DNA from: Rhodopirellula halodulae
Lineage (GTDB): Bacteria > Planctomycetota > Planctomycetia > Pirellulales > Pirellulaceae
Direction of reading: 5' to 3'
Assembly (NCBI RefSeq): GCF_020966775.1
Contig: NZ_JAJKFV010000029.1
Span: forward strand, 2,369,372-2,433,371
DNA length: 64,000 bases
Below, in pieces: positions 36,459-45,922 of this stretch (its first letter is position 1; every line of letters begins with the position of its first letter). Both the position numbers and the translations under genes were made by a program. Below the pieces are notes generated by a model that was not told where the DNA came from, did not search any database, and was given only the letters and a program-made list of their open reading frames with translations.

Positions 36459-39400
36459 GTGGCATCGGATCGCGACCCACCAACAAAAAAACAACAGACC
36501 CAATCGGATCTGCCTTCGACCAAGTCGTTGTTCGATGCCACGGTTGCATCGGAAGACGGGGAGCGTTTGATCGAAACTCCCGATTGGATTGGTCGCTACC
36601 GAATCGTGCGGCGGATCGGGAGTGGTGGTTTTGGATCGGTCTTCCAAGGCAAAGATGAATCGCTCAACCGTGATGTCGCCATCAAAGTCCCGATTCGTTT
36701 GCTCGATGACGCCAGCGACGAATATCAGTGGACATCCGAAGCTCGGATGGTTGCTCAACTGGACCATCCCAACATCGTTCCGGTGTACGATATTGGTCAA
36801 TCCAAGGCGTTGCCGTTTTACGTCGTGTCGAGGTACATCGAGGGAGCCGATCTTTGCGAGCGAATGCAGGCATCCAAACCTGCGTTGGACGAGACCGTTC
36901 GATGGGTCACCGAGATCGCGGACGCTCTGCATCACGCGCATCAACAAGGGCTCGTTCATCGCGATGTCAAACCGAGCAACATTCTGATCGATCAGCAGAA
37001 TCGAGCTTGGCTGACGGATTTCGGTTTGGCCATCAGCGACGATGTTCCACGACCTGTTCGCGGTGGCAGATTGATTGGGACCTATTCGTACATGAGTCCC
37101 GAGCAGGCGCGTGGGGAAGGACACTTGGTGGATGGTCGTGCCGACCTCTTCGCACTGGGCATTGTGTTGTACGAGCTTCTGGTTGGACGGCGCCCCTTCG
37201 AAGGAGGTTCCAGCCGACAATTGCTGCAGAACATCATGCACGCCGCCCCAAAGCGTCTTTGCCAAGTTAATCCGGAAGTGCCGTTGGAGCTGGAACGCAT
37301 TTGTTTAAAAGCGTTGGCGTTGCGAGTCTCTGATCGCTACGTCGATGGATTGGCGATGGCGAACGATCTTCGCGGCTTTCAGATGCTTGGATCGACCGCT
37401 GATGCAAGTGTTGACCTTTCCGGCGAGTTTTTGCCTTCGTCGGGTAGCGGATCACGGCGATCATCGGGGATGTCGGCCACTGCTACGAGGGCGAATGCAC
37501 CTCGGGGTGAAGGCGAGCCACGCGTGGTTCCGAAAGGGCTTCGAGCGTTTGATCGTCACGACCAAGATTTCTTTTTGCAATTGGTACCGGGAGCGCGAGA
37601 CGCCAGAGGCGTTCCGGAGGTGTTGCGGCAGCTTAAGATCCGAGTGGATTCCCGCGAATCGCAAGACACGTTTCGGGTTGGGTTGATCTACGGGCCGTCG
37701 GGTTCGGGAAAGTCTTCGTTGATGCACGCGGGTTTGGTGCCGTTGCTATCTCGGTCTGTCGAAGTGGTCTCGGTCGAAGCGAATGCCAAGCACACCGAGT
37801 CTCGAATTTTGTCTGAGCTTCAGAAGCTGGATTCCAGTGTTGCTCAGCAGACGACGCTGATTGGTGCGATGGCGCAGATACGCAAGAACAGCGTCAGTGG
37901 CGGCAAGAAAGTTCTGTTGGTGATCGACCAATTCGAGCAGTGGTTGCACGCTCATCCAACCATTCGTGACGAAGTCTTGCTGGATGCCATTCGGCAGTGC
38001 GATGGAAAAAATCTGCAGTGTTTATTGCTGATCCGAGACGATTTCTGGATGCCCGCAACGCAGTTCTTTCATGAGTTGGATTTGCGTTTGGTGCAAGATT
38101 TCAACTGCGTTGCTGTCGATCGATTCGATGTCAAACATGCCGAGTTTGTGCTGAAAGAGTTTGGACGTGCCTACGGTTGTCTGCCAGAGAATCTGGATGG
38201 GATGACAGAGGAACAACGCAAGTTTGTCCAGCAAATTGTTCGAGGCGTGCAAGAAAACGGCAAGGTGATTTCCATCCACCTGGCTGTGTTGGCACAGATG
38301 TTGAAAGGCCAACAGTGGGATTTGAAAACGTTGGCCGAGTTCGGCGGCGCGGAGGGTGTCGACACGGGCTACTTACGAATGACATTCGAAGGCATCCACG
38401 CACCTCCACACCACCGACGATTTCGCGAACCGGCCAAAGCCGTGCTGGCGGCGTTGTTGCCGGAACGCGCGGCAAACATCAAAGGGCAGATGGTTGCGAG
38501 TGATCAGCTACAACGGATCGCTGGTTTGGACGATGAGACGTTCGATGAATTCGTTGAGATGATGGACGGCGAACTTCGTTTGATCACGCCGACCGCCGCC
38601 ACGGAATCAAGCGATTCCGACATTACGAATCGAAGCTATCAGTTGACCCACGATTTTCTCGTGCAGCCCATCCGACAGTGGCTGACCGAAATGGATCAGC
38701 AGACGGTTCGAGGCAGAACCAAACTTCGTCTGGCGGAACTGACCGAATATTGGAAACGCAACCGCGACAATCGGTTTCTACCCAGCGGTCTGGAGTATCT
38801 GCGTTTCCTCGCCCTGACCGATTCCGGCCAACGCTCTGACGAGCAGCAGCAATTAATGGCGGCGGCGTCAAAACATCACGGTACTCGATGGGCGATCGCG
38901 GTGCTGATGATGCTGATGTTGGGAGTGACGGCAGGCATCTTGTCACAGAGTGTGCGTCGTCGGTTGGCGGACCAACAGACCGATTCGAATGTCGCTCGGT
39001 TGCTGACCGCCGACATCGCGATGATTCCCGATGCGATCAACTCCATCGCAGACCTGAACGAGGATCCTCCTCAGCAATTGATTGACTTGCTGCAGGAACA
39101 AGACGTCTCCGATCGTCAAAAATTCGCGGCGCGATTGGCATTGGTGCAATCTGATCCGGGGCAAGTTGTCCCGCTGATCGAAATGATCCCGCAGTTCAAT
39201 CCGGATGGTCTTTCGTTGATCGCCGAACGCTTGAAACCTCACCAAACGATCGCGACGCCTGAGCTCTGGTCGCGTTTTGAATCGAGCCGATCCGACGAAA
39301 CGAATCAGTTGAGATTCGCTTGGGTCTTGGCGCAGCTCGACGCGGCAAGTGGGAAGTGGCAGCGGCACGCATCAACCGTTGTTCGAAGCATCGTCAATCA

Positions 39401-41981
39401 AAACCCAACACAAGTTGGTGAATTCATTCCCGGGTTGGTTCCGATTGCCAAAGTTCTGATCGAACCCGCCAGTCGCTATTTCGCGGAGTCAGGTTTGGCG
39501 GACAATTCTGCCGCGGAAAGCAGCGACATCATCAACCGTGATACGCGTTTGAACGCGGCGTTTCTACTCTCGAAGTGCATCGGGCCCGAGGATGCGGTGC
39601 TGGCGGAGTTGCTCGCCGTCGCCGTGGACGATGAGTTTGAGCTGTTGATGTCAGTCGCGGAGCGTGACCCGGATGCGGTTGCAAGTCGTTTGCGAGAAGA
39701 ATTGCGGCAACACGCCGAACCTGAATGGTCCGATGAACAGGAGTTGTCCGAATTCTCATCCCCCGACGCGGCGCTGGTGCAACGCGTGCAAGCGTTTGGC
39801 GGTTTGGTCACAAACACTTTCGCATTGATCCAGAAGTGTCCGTTGGCAAAGTTTTTGGCGGTAGCAGAATCGCTCTCGGAATTCGGCTATCGACCCGAGT
39901 GTGTTCGTGTTTACGAGAGTTCCACCGACCCTTGGGTGGCGTCCGTTTTGGTGCGAGACGGCTTGGATTGGGAGTTCACGTTCCCAGCCGATCGCAACGA
40001 AGTCGGTGAGTTGCAAACGCAAATGCGGTCTCGAGGAATGTACCCGTGTGACGTTACCGCCATCCCCGCCAATGCAGTTGGGATGGCTGCTGGTGGCGAA
40101 GCAATGGACGCGGACGACGTGCCGACCGGGCAAAGATACGGAGTCCTTTGGACTCGGCTTCCTTCCGGAACCTTGGACGCGAAAATTTATGTTGGTCTGA
40201 ATGAGTCCGAGCATCAGCCCAAGGGGTGGGGGCCGCTTCTCAGCGGTGGGTTTGTTCCAAAAGCGAATTTGAAACAACGCGATTCAAAGGGAACGGACCA
40301 CTACAGTTCCGTGCGTTTCCGAATGGTCGCGTCTCCGATCACTGATGATACCTGGAACGACAGCCCATTCAGTTTTCGGTCTCGAAACGTGGTGGGCAAG
40401 TATCAAACCGATGTCCGTTTGAATCCGCCAGGAGAGTTCGATGAGGAAAGCGTGAGCTACTCCGCGATTTGGTGGAACGGCGGTGACTTTGAATCGAAAA
40501 CTCTGACGCAGCTACCGATCGACGAGCACCTTGCAAAGGCGAACGAATTGTCGGCGGATAATTATCGAGCCGTCAGTTTGTCGGTGGTTCAAGATGGCGA
40601 CCAGCTTGTCGCGGCTTCGGTGTGGCATCGGCCCGTGGTGACCGATACGCAGAAAGACCATGTTGCCAGTCGGCAAGCCAATGCAATCATTGCCTTGGCT
40701 CGATTGGGAGTTGTTCAGCCGTTGTGGGAGGCATTGCAACTGGAGCCGGATCCTCGTCTACGATCGTTTCTGGTCGATCGTATGGCACGCCTCGAAATGC
40801 CTGTTCAGACGCTGCTGGCACGTTTAGAAGACGAGCAAGATGAGTCCACCAAGTTCGCGGTGTTGGCTGCAATTTCCAAGTACCGACCGGATCAATTGTC
40901 CAACAGCCAATTGCGGGGACTTCGGGAGCTCACGACCAACTGGGGAACAACGGATCCTCGAGCCTCGATTCATGCAATCTGTCGGTATTTGGCCAACCGT
41001 TGGGGATGGGGCGAGACGGTTGCCGCCATCGATGACGCGGAATCGCCCAATGGCAGCAGCACAATTGACTCCGCGAAGGTTGGCTCTGATGGATCGCCCG
41101 GATGGATTCGAAACGGGCAAGGACAGACTCTCGTCACGATTTCAGGGCCGGTATCATTTCAAATGGGATCGCCGGCTCACGAGGCTTTTCGCGATCATGG
41201 GTTGGAGGCACCGGTCCAAGCCAAGATCCCACGCTCGTTTGCAATCGCGGATTCCGAAGTCACCTTGGAACAATACCAGCGATTTGATCCCGAAGCCGAT
41301 TACGCCACCCAGTACGCGCTGCATCCGGATTGTCCAATGACATCCGTGCGTTGGTTCCATGCAATCAAATACTGTCGATGGTTGAGCGAGCAAGAAGGCG
41401 TTCCTGAATCGCAGATGTGTTATCCGTCGATCGAGGAAATTGAACGCGACTTCGATAGCCCGGATGGGATTCGTCGTCCCAAGGACTTCCTGAAGCGAAC
41501 CGGGTATCGGCTGCCAACGGAAGCGGAATGGGAATATGCCTGCCGTGGTGGCACCACGACGCCACGTTCCTTCGGCCATTCACCCGAGTTGCTTTCGCAA
41601 TACGCTTGGACAACCGAGAATTCAGCACGCAACTCGCAGGTGCTGTTTCATCCTGTCAAGCAATTGATGCCCAATCCATTTGGTTTGTTTGATACGCTCG
41701 GCAACGTGATGGAATGGTGTGAGACACATGATTTCTCACTTCGCGGCAAACAGACAACGATGGTTGATTCCGAACTTGGTTTGCTCGACACGCGTTCCAT
41801 TGACCGAGTCGCGCGGGGAAGTGCGGTGTTCTATGTGCCAACAACCATGCGAAGTGCCAAACGCGAACAGGAAAAGGTTTACACGACTCATCCTTATCTT
41901 GGTTTCCGAATCGCACGAACGATTCGATCGGAATCGGACGCAAACGACGAATCAACGGCGACGGTCATCGAGACCAATTGA
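36459..41981 (+). CDS. Hanks-type Ser/Thr kinase fused to a STAND-type ATPase and an FGE-like (SUMF1) domain
   Basis: 1,840 residues from a GTG start. Residues ~45-310 are a protein kinase with IGSGGFGSVF, K76 in AIKVP, HRDVKPSN and DFG, all catalytic residues present. Residues ~370-760 resemble an nSTAND/AAA+ signalling ATPase, with the P-loop GPSGSGKSS near 410 and Walker B LLVIDQFEQW near 485-498. A transmembrane helix lies near 810-830. About 700 residues follow with HEAT-like helices and a beta-rich stretch. The C-terminus (~1560-1830) is an FGE-sulfatase-type fold. It lacks the catalytic cysteine pair of true formylglycine-generating enzymes, so it is probably a binding domain. Confidence 0.85.
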   Translation: MASDRDPPTKKQQTQSDLPSTKSLFDATVASEDGERLIETPDWIGRYRIVRRIGSGGFGSVFQGKDESLNRDVAIKVPIRLLDDASDEYQWTSEARMVAQLDHPNIVPVYDIGQSKALPFYVVSRYIEGADLCERMQASKPALDETVRWVTEIADALHHAHQQGLVHRDVKPSNILIDQQNRAWLTDFGLAISDDVPRPVRGGRLIGTYSYMSPEQARGEGHLVDGRADLFALGIVLYELLVGRRPFEGGSSRQLLQNIMHAAPKRLCQVNPEVPLELERICLKALALRVSDRYVDGLAMANDLRGFQMLGSTADASVDLSGEFLPSSGSGSRRSSGMSATATRANAPRGEGEPRVVPKGLRAFDRHDQDFFLQLVPGARDARGVPEVLRQLKIRVDSRESQDTFRVGLIYGPSGSGKSSLMHAGLVPLLSRSVEVVSVEANAKHTESRILSELQKLDSSVAQQTTLIGAMAQIRKNSVSGGKKVLLVIDQFEQWLHAHPTIRDEVLLDAIRQCDGKNLQCLLLIRDDFWMPATQFFHELDLRLVQDFNCVAVDRFDVKHAEFVLKEFGRAYGCLPENLDGMTEEQRKFVQQIVRGVQENGKVISIHLAVLAQMLKGQQWDLKTLAEFGGAEGVDTGYLRMTFEGIHAPPHHRRFREPAKAVLAALLPERAANIKGQMVASDQLQRIAGLDDETFDEFVEMMDGELRLITPTAATESSDSDITNRSYQLTHDFLVQPIRQWLTEMDQQTVRGRTKLRLAELTEYWKRNRDNRFLPSGLEYLRFLALTDSGQRSDEQQQLMAAASKHHGTRWAIAVLMMLMLGVTAGILSQSVRRRLADQQTDSNVARLLTADIAMIPDAINSIADLNEDPPQQLIDLLQEQDVSDRQKFAARLALVQSDPGQVVPLIEMIPQFNPDGLSLIAERLKPHQTIATPELWSRFESSRSDETNQLRFAWVLAQLDAASGKWQRHASTVVRSIVNQNPTQVGEFIPGLVPIAKVLIEPASRYFAESGLADNSAAESSDIINRDTRLNAAFLLSKCIGPEDAVLAELLAVAVDDEFELLMSVAERDPDAVASRLREELRQHAEPEWSDEQELSEFSSPDAALVQRVQAFGGLVTNTFALIQKCPLAKFLAVAESLSEFGYRPECVRVYESSTDPWVASVLVRDGLDWEFTFPADRNEVGELQTQMRSRGMYPCDVTAIPANAVGMAAGGEAMDADDVPTGQRYGVLWTRLPSGTLDAKIYVGLNESEHQPKGWGPLLSGGFVPKANLKQRDSKGTDHYSSVRFRMVASPITDDTWNDSPFSFRSRNVVGKYQTDVRLNPPGEFDEESVSYSAIWWNGGDFESKTLTQLPIDEHLAKANELSADNYRAVSLSVVQDGDQLVAASVWHRPVVTDTQKDHVASRQANAIIALARLGVVQPLWEALQLEPDPRLRSFLVDRMARLEMPVQTLLARLEDEQDESTKFAVLAAISKYRPDQLSNSQLRGLRELTTNWGTTDPRASIHAICRYLANRWGWGETVAAIDDAESPNGSSTIDSAKVGSDGSPGWIRNGQGQTLVTISGPVSFQMGSPAHEAFRDHGLEAPVQAKIPRSFAIADSEVTLEQYQRFDPEADYATQYALHPDCPMTSVRWFHAIKYCRWLSEQEGVPESQMCYPSIEEIERDFDSPDGIRRPKDFLKRTGYRLPTEAEWEYACRGGTTTPRSFGHSPELLSQYAWTTENSARNSQVLFHPVKQLMPNPFGLFDTLGNVMEWCETHDFSLRGKQTTMVDSELGLLDTRSIDRVARGSAVFYVPTTMRSAKREQEKVYTTHPYLGFRIARTIRSESDANDESTATVIETN

Positions 41982-42105
41982 TTGCGTGAATCACGGGATG
42001 AATTTCCGGCCGAATCTTGCGTGCGGCCTCGAAAACGAATAGCTTTTGCTTGTGAGGTGGGTGCCGGCCCACCCGGTTGTGTCCAGCCAACTCGAATCGC
42101 AATCC

Positions 42106-42567
42106 ATGAGCACGCACCCTGAGAAACTTCGTTGCATGGCTTTGTCGGGCACGATTTCCATCCCGCCGCGGTTCCCTGACATCGCGACCATCTCTTTCGA
42201 GAAAGGCGATGCTCCCAGTGACCCGGTGTTGATTGTGGCGACTCAAAGATTGTCGCCCAAGTTGACCCTTCGACGATCATTCCGTGCCGAAGACGTTTGT
42301 TCGGTTTTTGTTCCCGCTAGCGAAACTCAGGTCGACTACGAAAAGGGAGCTTGGCTGCACGATGTGGAGTTGGCGGACAAGGTTCAATCCATGACCAACA
42401 AAGGAGCGATTCGCGGAATCCTTTATGTTCGCGAGCATGCACAATCTCTCTTGGAGATGGATGCCGGCATGACAGCCGCGGAGAGCGCGGAATTTTATCC
42501 TCCGCTTCCCGAAGATCGGTCGGTCAATCACTACAACATGGAACCGATTGCGATCCCTTGCCAGTGA
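42106..42567 (+). CDS. Protein of unknown function next to the kinase fusion
   Basis: About 153 residues from ATG 42106; a start at 42046 is possible. It is mainly beta-strand-like (CMALSGTISIPPRFPDIATISF, DPVLIVATQRLSP) with an acidic tail. No signal peptide or known motif. Its stop overlaps the GTG of the next glycosyltransferase gene by GTGA, so the two are coupled. The function is unknown. Confidence 0.6.
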   Translation: MSTHPEKLRCMALSGTISIPPRFPDIATISFEKGDAPSDPVLIVATQRLSPKLTLRRSFRAEDVCSVFVPASETQVDYEKGAWLHDVELADKVQSMTNKGAIRGILYVREHAQSLLEMDAGMTAAESAEFYPPLPEDRSVNHYNMEPIAIPCQ

Positions 42568-43934
42568 CTTTCGCTGTTCGGGATGTTCCTGAGATCGATG
42601 TGGTGATTCTGTCTCGGGACGAGTCGGCCATCAACGCTACGGTTGTCAGCGCGTTGCGGTCGCAAGTCGGTGTCAATCTGTCCGTCCATCGTATCGTGGG
42701 GGCTCCGCGATCGACGGATTCAGGACGTATCGCCACCATCGTGCGAGCACGAAACGAAGGCGTGCACTGTGGGAACTCCGCACTGGTGATGTTTCTCGAC
42801 GACGACGTGGTTCTCGCGAGTGACTGCATCGCCAGGCTACATCACGCGCTAATGTCGCGACGCGATCAGGCTGGAGTCGCCGCGGATTATCTCGGCGAGT
42901 CGAGCGGCGTTTCTCCAAGCAAGCACGTCGCGATGGGGGCAACGTTGTTCTGGAGATCGGTGCTGCAGCAACAGCCGTTTCGCTATGAACCGGGGCGTTG
43001 CGAATGTCTGTGCAAGTGTGAAGATGTCCGTCGGCTAGGTTTGCGGATTGACTATGTCGCAGGTGCCCGGGCGGAGCATCGGAAACAAAACCTGCCTTGC
43101 CAGAGCCATTCTCATGCCGTCGCAGGAGAGGAGTTCAAAGCAAAAGAGGAACACCCGGCCAAAATATTGGTCGCATTCAATCGGCGAGATGTTCCTCGAT
43201 TTCGAAATGGCTTTTTGCGAACATTGAGGAGTTGTGGCAACGACGAGCAAGTGATCGCTGTCGGCTATGGTCTTTATCCCAGCGAAATCACACGTCTCGC
43301 GAGTGAGCCGAATCTGCGTTTGATTTCCAAACCGTACAACGGCCAGTTGCCGCCAGTGCGTCGGTTGTCTGACTTCGCGAGCGTTGCCGCCGAGTTGCCG
43401 GAACAGACTCCGTTGGCTTATTGGGATGCGGGCGATGTCTTGTTCCAGGGAAAACTCTTGCCGTTGTGGGCTCTCGCGCGATCCAATCCGACGAAGATCC
43501 TGGCGGTACGAGAACCCAGTGGATATCCAGAAAATCCCGCGATTCGCGGTTGGACTCAAACGATCTCAGATATGTCGATGAGGCGACAGGTGTTCGAGCG
43601 ATTCGCGACGAACCCGTTCCTCAACAGCGGATTCGCGGCGGGATCGGCCCGTGCGATGCGAGGCTATTTCGAAGAGGCCGTTCGGCTGCGCGCATCGTCT
43701 TCGCTGCGAGGGACGACGGATTGGGGCGACCAAACAGCATTGAATTTGTTTTGTCACAGCGATCCAGAACGCTGGGCGGAGGTTCCTCAGGAATGGAACT
43801 ACTGCGTGCACGATCGCGTCCGCGGTGAAGTTCGAATTTCACCCGAGGGAATCGTGTTCGATCGAAATGGGAAAGTTCCAACAGTCGTCCACGGCAACGC
43901 CAGGTCATTGCGGCAGTTTGCCATCCTTCGATGA
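42564..43934 (+). CDS. Two-domain glycosyltransferase-like protein
   Basis: About 456 residues starting at the GTG that overlaps the previous stop. The N-terminal ~190 residues are a GT2-like fold with IDVVILSRDESAI and the DDD cluster LVMFLDDDVVLASD. A second domain from about residue 195 shows AKILVAFNRRDVPRF, DWGDQTALNLF and NYCVHDRV, a pattern seen in GT8-like or other small sugar transferases. Two transfer steps in one polypeptide are likely. It is close to the GT25 gene (13 nt downstream), so it belongs to glycan synthesis, perhaps for a surface polymer. Confidence 0.75.
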   Translation: MTFAVRDVPEIDVVILSRDESAINATVVSALRSQVGVNLSVHRIVGAPRSTDSGRIATIVRARNEGVHCGNSALVMFLDDDVVLASDCIARLHHALMSRRDQAGVAADYLGESSGVSPSKHVAMGATLFWRSVLQQQPFRYEPGRCECLCKCEDVRRLGLRIDYVAGARAEHRKQNLPCQSHSHAVAGEEFKAKEEHPAKILVAFNRRDVPRFRNGFLRTLRSCGNDEQVIAVGYGLYPSEITRLASEPNLRLISKPYNGQLPPVRRLSDFASVAAELPEQTPLAYWDAGDVLFQGKLLPLWALARSNPTKILAVREPSGYPENPAIRGWTQTISDMSMRRQVFERFATNPFLNSGFAAGSARAMRGYFEEAVRLRASSSLRGTTDWGDQTALNLFCHSDPERWAEVPQEWNYCVHDRVRGEVRISPEGIVFDRNGKVPTVVHGNARSLRQFAILR

Positions 43935-43947
43935 GCGAGAAATTGGG

Positions 43948-44637
43948 ATGCAATCGATTGACGAAGACACACCGACATTCGTCATCAGTTTGTTGGACGA
44001 AGCATCCGAACATCGTCGACGGCAAGTCAAACGTCACTTGGATCGAGCAGGCTTTCGGAATGCGACCTTCGTCCGTGCCAAGTCACCAGACAGCGAGCAA
44101 TTTGCTCAGCGAGGCTATCCCAGCGAACTACAAGGACGTTGGCGCACTGATTTGCGGCATTTGTGGGGAAGCGCGGCGTGCACCTTGTCGCATTTACAGT
44201 TCTACGGACGTGGCACGGATGAATTGCCGGTGATCATTCTGGAAGACGATGTCACGATTCATCCAGACTTCTTTCACTACATGCAGCGAATTGAATTCCC
44301 TTGCGAAGTGGATTGGGACATTTGTCATTTGGGGCTGACCAACCCGAAAATCTCCGCGATTGAAAATCCAGAACGCGTGGTGACGCCACAATTGGTTCGT
44401 TGTCCGCCGAATGAGGTCGCCTGCACCCACAGCTACATCCTTCGACGTCCAATCTTGGATCGTCTGCTGCCCATGCGAGAGGAGGTGGATTGGCAATTGT
44501 CTCGCTGCACCGAGTCAATCCGCAGTTTCGTGATCGATCATGATCCGAAATTGGTTCAGCCTGACTTCCAAATGCCCAGTGTTCGCACGGCGATCGATCA
44601 TGTTGCGTGGCACCGCAATAATCCAGAAACCGCGTGA
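43948..44637 (+). CDS. Glycosyltransferase family 25-like protein
   Basis: About 229 residues. It shows FVISLLDEASEHRR at the start, ALVSHLxF-like ACTLSHLQFYG in the middle and VIILEDDVTIHPDF, whose EDD acid cluster matches the GT25 catalytic region. C-terminal DPKLVQPDF is also family-like. GT25 enzymes add galactose or glucose to lipopolysaccharide or collagen-like acceptors. The gene follows the two-domain glycosyltransferase by 13 nt and was probably co-transcribed with it. An upstream in-frame ATG at 43825 would overlap the previous gene and is not favoured. Confidence 0.8.
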   Translation: MQSIDEDTPTFVISLLDEASEHRRRQVKRHLDRAGFRNATFVRAKSPDSEQFAQRGYPSELQGRWRTDLRHLWGSAACTLSHLQFYGRGTDELPVIILEDDVTIHPDFFHYMQRIEFPCEVDWDICHLGLTNPKISAIENPERVVTPQLVRCPPNEVACTHSYILRRPILDRLLPMREEVDWQLSRCTESIRSFVIDHDPKLVQPDFQMPSVRTAIDHVAWHRNNPETA

Positions 44638-44815
44638 AACGCGACGTTTTGTATCGCTGAACCTGTGTCCCAAGTTGCCTGGTTTTCCCGTTTTGTTGCA
44701 TCGAAAGACGCATGAATTTCTGTCTTGGTGTGGTCAAACTGTTCTGCTAATTTCCCCTCCATCGCCGGTGAGCCAGGATGGCCCCCGCAAACGGCGATGC
44801 GAACTTTTCAGAACC

Positions 44816-44824
44816 GGAAGGGAG
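44816..44824 (+). promoter_or_regulatory. Ribosome binding site selecting the GTG start of the RimI-like gene
   Basis: GGAAGGGAG lies 6 nt before GTG 44831. It selects this start over an earlier in-frame one 97 codons upstream that would overlap unrelated sequence. Confidence 0.7.
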
Positions 44825-44830
44825 TCCGAC

Positions 44831-45367
44831 GTGGAAAACACGCAAAAAACTGGCCCAAATTCGACCGGACAAGCCGCTCATATTCGCTGGATGATTCGTC
44901 GCGATATGCCGGATGTCTTGGGCATTGAGAACAACTGTTTTGAGTTCGCATGGTCCGAAGACGATTTCATTCGTTGCCTCCGTCAACGCAATTGCATCGG
45001 CATGGTGGCTGAATGTGACGAGCGTGTGGCAGGCTTCATGATCTATGAACTGCATAAGAACCGATTGCACATTTTGAACTTCGCCGTGCACAGCGATTAC
45101 CGACGACGCGGGATCGGCAACACGATGATGCAAAAGCTGCTCGGCAAACTTTCGCAAGAGCGTCGCAATCGCATCATGTTGGAAGTGCGTGAGACAAATT
45201 TGGAGGCTCAGTTGTTCTTCAAGTCGCTCGGATTCAAGGCGATCTCGGTTCTACGAGATTTCTATGATGACGCGACGGAAGACGCCTACCTGATGCAATT
45301 CCGTTATCAGCCAACCGCCGAAGAATTGGCGGCTCCTCACAACCGAATTTCGCGGATGGCTGGTTGA
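44831..45367 (+). CDS. GNAT acetyltransferase, RimI-like
   Basis: About 178 residues. A GNAT fold begins RWMIRRDMPDVLGIENNCF. The acetyl-CoA-binding motif is VHSDYRRRGIGNTMMQKLL, and the later motif LEVRETNLEAQLFFKSLGF matches RimI, the N-alpha-acetyltransferase of ribosomal protein S18. The tail after VLRDFYDDATEDAYLMQF is longer than in E. coli RimI. Substrate specificity cannot be proved from sequence. A terminator follows. Confidence 0.8.
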   Translation: MENTQKTGPNSTGQAAHIRWMIRRDMPDVLGIENNCFEFAWSEDDFIRCLRQRNCIGMVAECDERVAGFMIYELHKNRLHILNFAVHSDYRRRGIGNTMMQKLLGKLSQERRNRIMLEVRETNLEAQLFFKSLGFKAISVLRDFYDDATEDAYLMQFRYQPTAEELAAPHNRISRMAG

Positions 45368-45396
45368 AAGCCTTTCCGCAAACAGTCAAAGCAAAC

Positions 45397-45425
45397 AAAA
45401 GCCGGCTTCATGAGTCGGCTTTTTT
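45397..45425 (+). terminator. Rho-independent terminator after the RimI-like gene
   Basis: An 11-bp stem with one G-U pair (45397-45407 with 45413-45423), loop TCATG, then a T tract. Confidence 0.85.
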
Positions 45426-45458
45426 CATAGGTCACAAAGCTGTTTCGAAAGAGTTTCG

Positions 45459-45857
45459 ATGGAGCCGTACAACTTTCAAACGCTCGACTCGAAAGGCCGC
45501 CGGGCCCAGGTCATTTCCCGATCGGAGTGGGGATCTTCATCCGATCAGTGGAACGGGGCGTTGGATGGCAAAACGCTCGGGACCAAGCTGACCGTCTTGT
45601 TCTACTGCACCGAAACCGTTGGCGAGGGCCCGCGTTGGCACGTGCATCCCTACGACGAGGTCTTCATTGTTCGCCGTGGCCGTGCGCTGTTCACAATCGG
45701 TGATCAAAAGGTCGAGGCCAGCGAAGGAGATGTCTTGATGGGACCGGCCGACGTCCCTCACAAATACCACAACCTCGGTCCAGGCAAACTGGAGACAACC
45801 GACATCCATCTGTCAGATCGTTGGATTCAAGCCAACCTGGATGATCCCGAGTTGTGA
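45459..45857 (+). CDS. Cupin-domain protein
   Basis: 132 residues forming one small beta-barrel. The first cupin motif is GPRWHVHPYDEVFIVRRGRALFTIG, with His residues and Glu placed to bind a metal. The second is GPADVPHKYHNLGPGKLE, with His. Single-domain cupins of this type act as dioxygenases, isomerases or small-molecule binders; no substrate is suggested by neighbours. AAAGAG lies just upstream. Confidence 0.85.
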   Translation: MEPYNFQTLDSKGRRAQVISRSEWGSSSDQWNGALDGKTLGTKLTVLFYCTETVGEGPRWHVHPYDEVFIVRRGRALFTIGDQKVEASEGDVLMGPADVPHKYHNLGPGKLETTDIHLSDRWIQANLDDPEL

Positions 45858-45922
45858 ATGCAATTGCTTGAGCTGAGCACTTGCTGACAATTCGCGTTGA
45901 TTGCGTTCACGACCGTTCAGCC

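Noticed and set aside
41137-41950. Possible diversity-generating retroelement target (FGE-like C-lectin fold)
   Set aside because: No reverse transcriptase or template repeat is present in the window.
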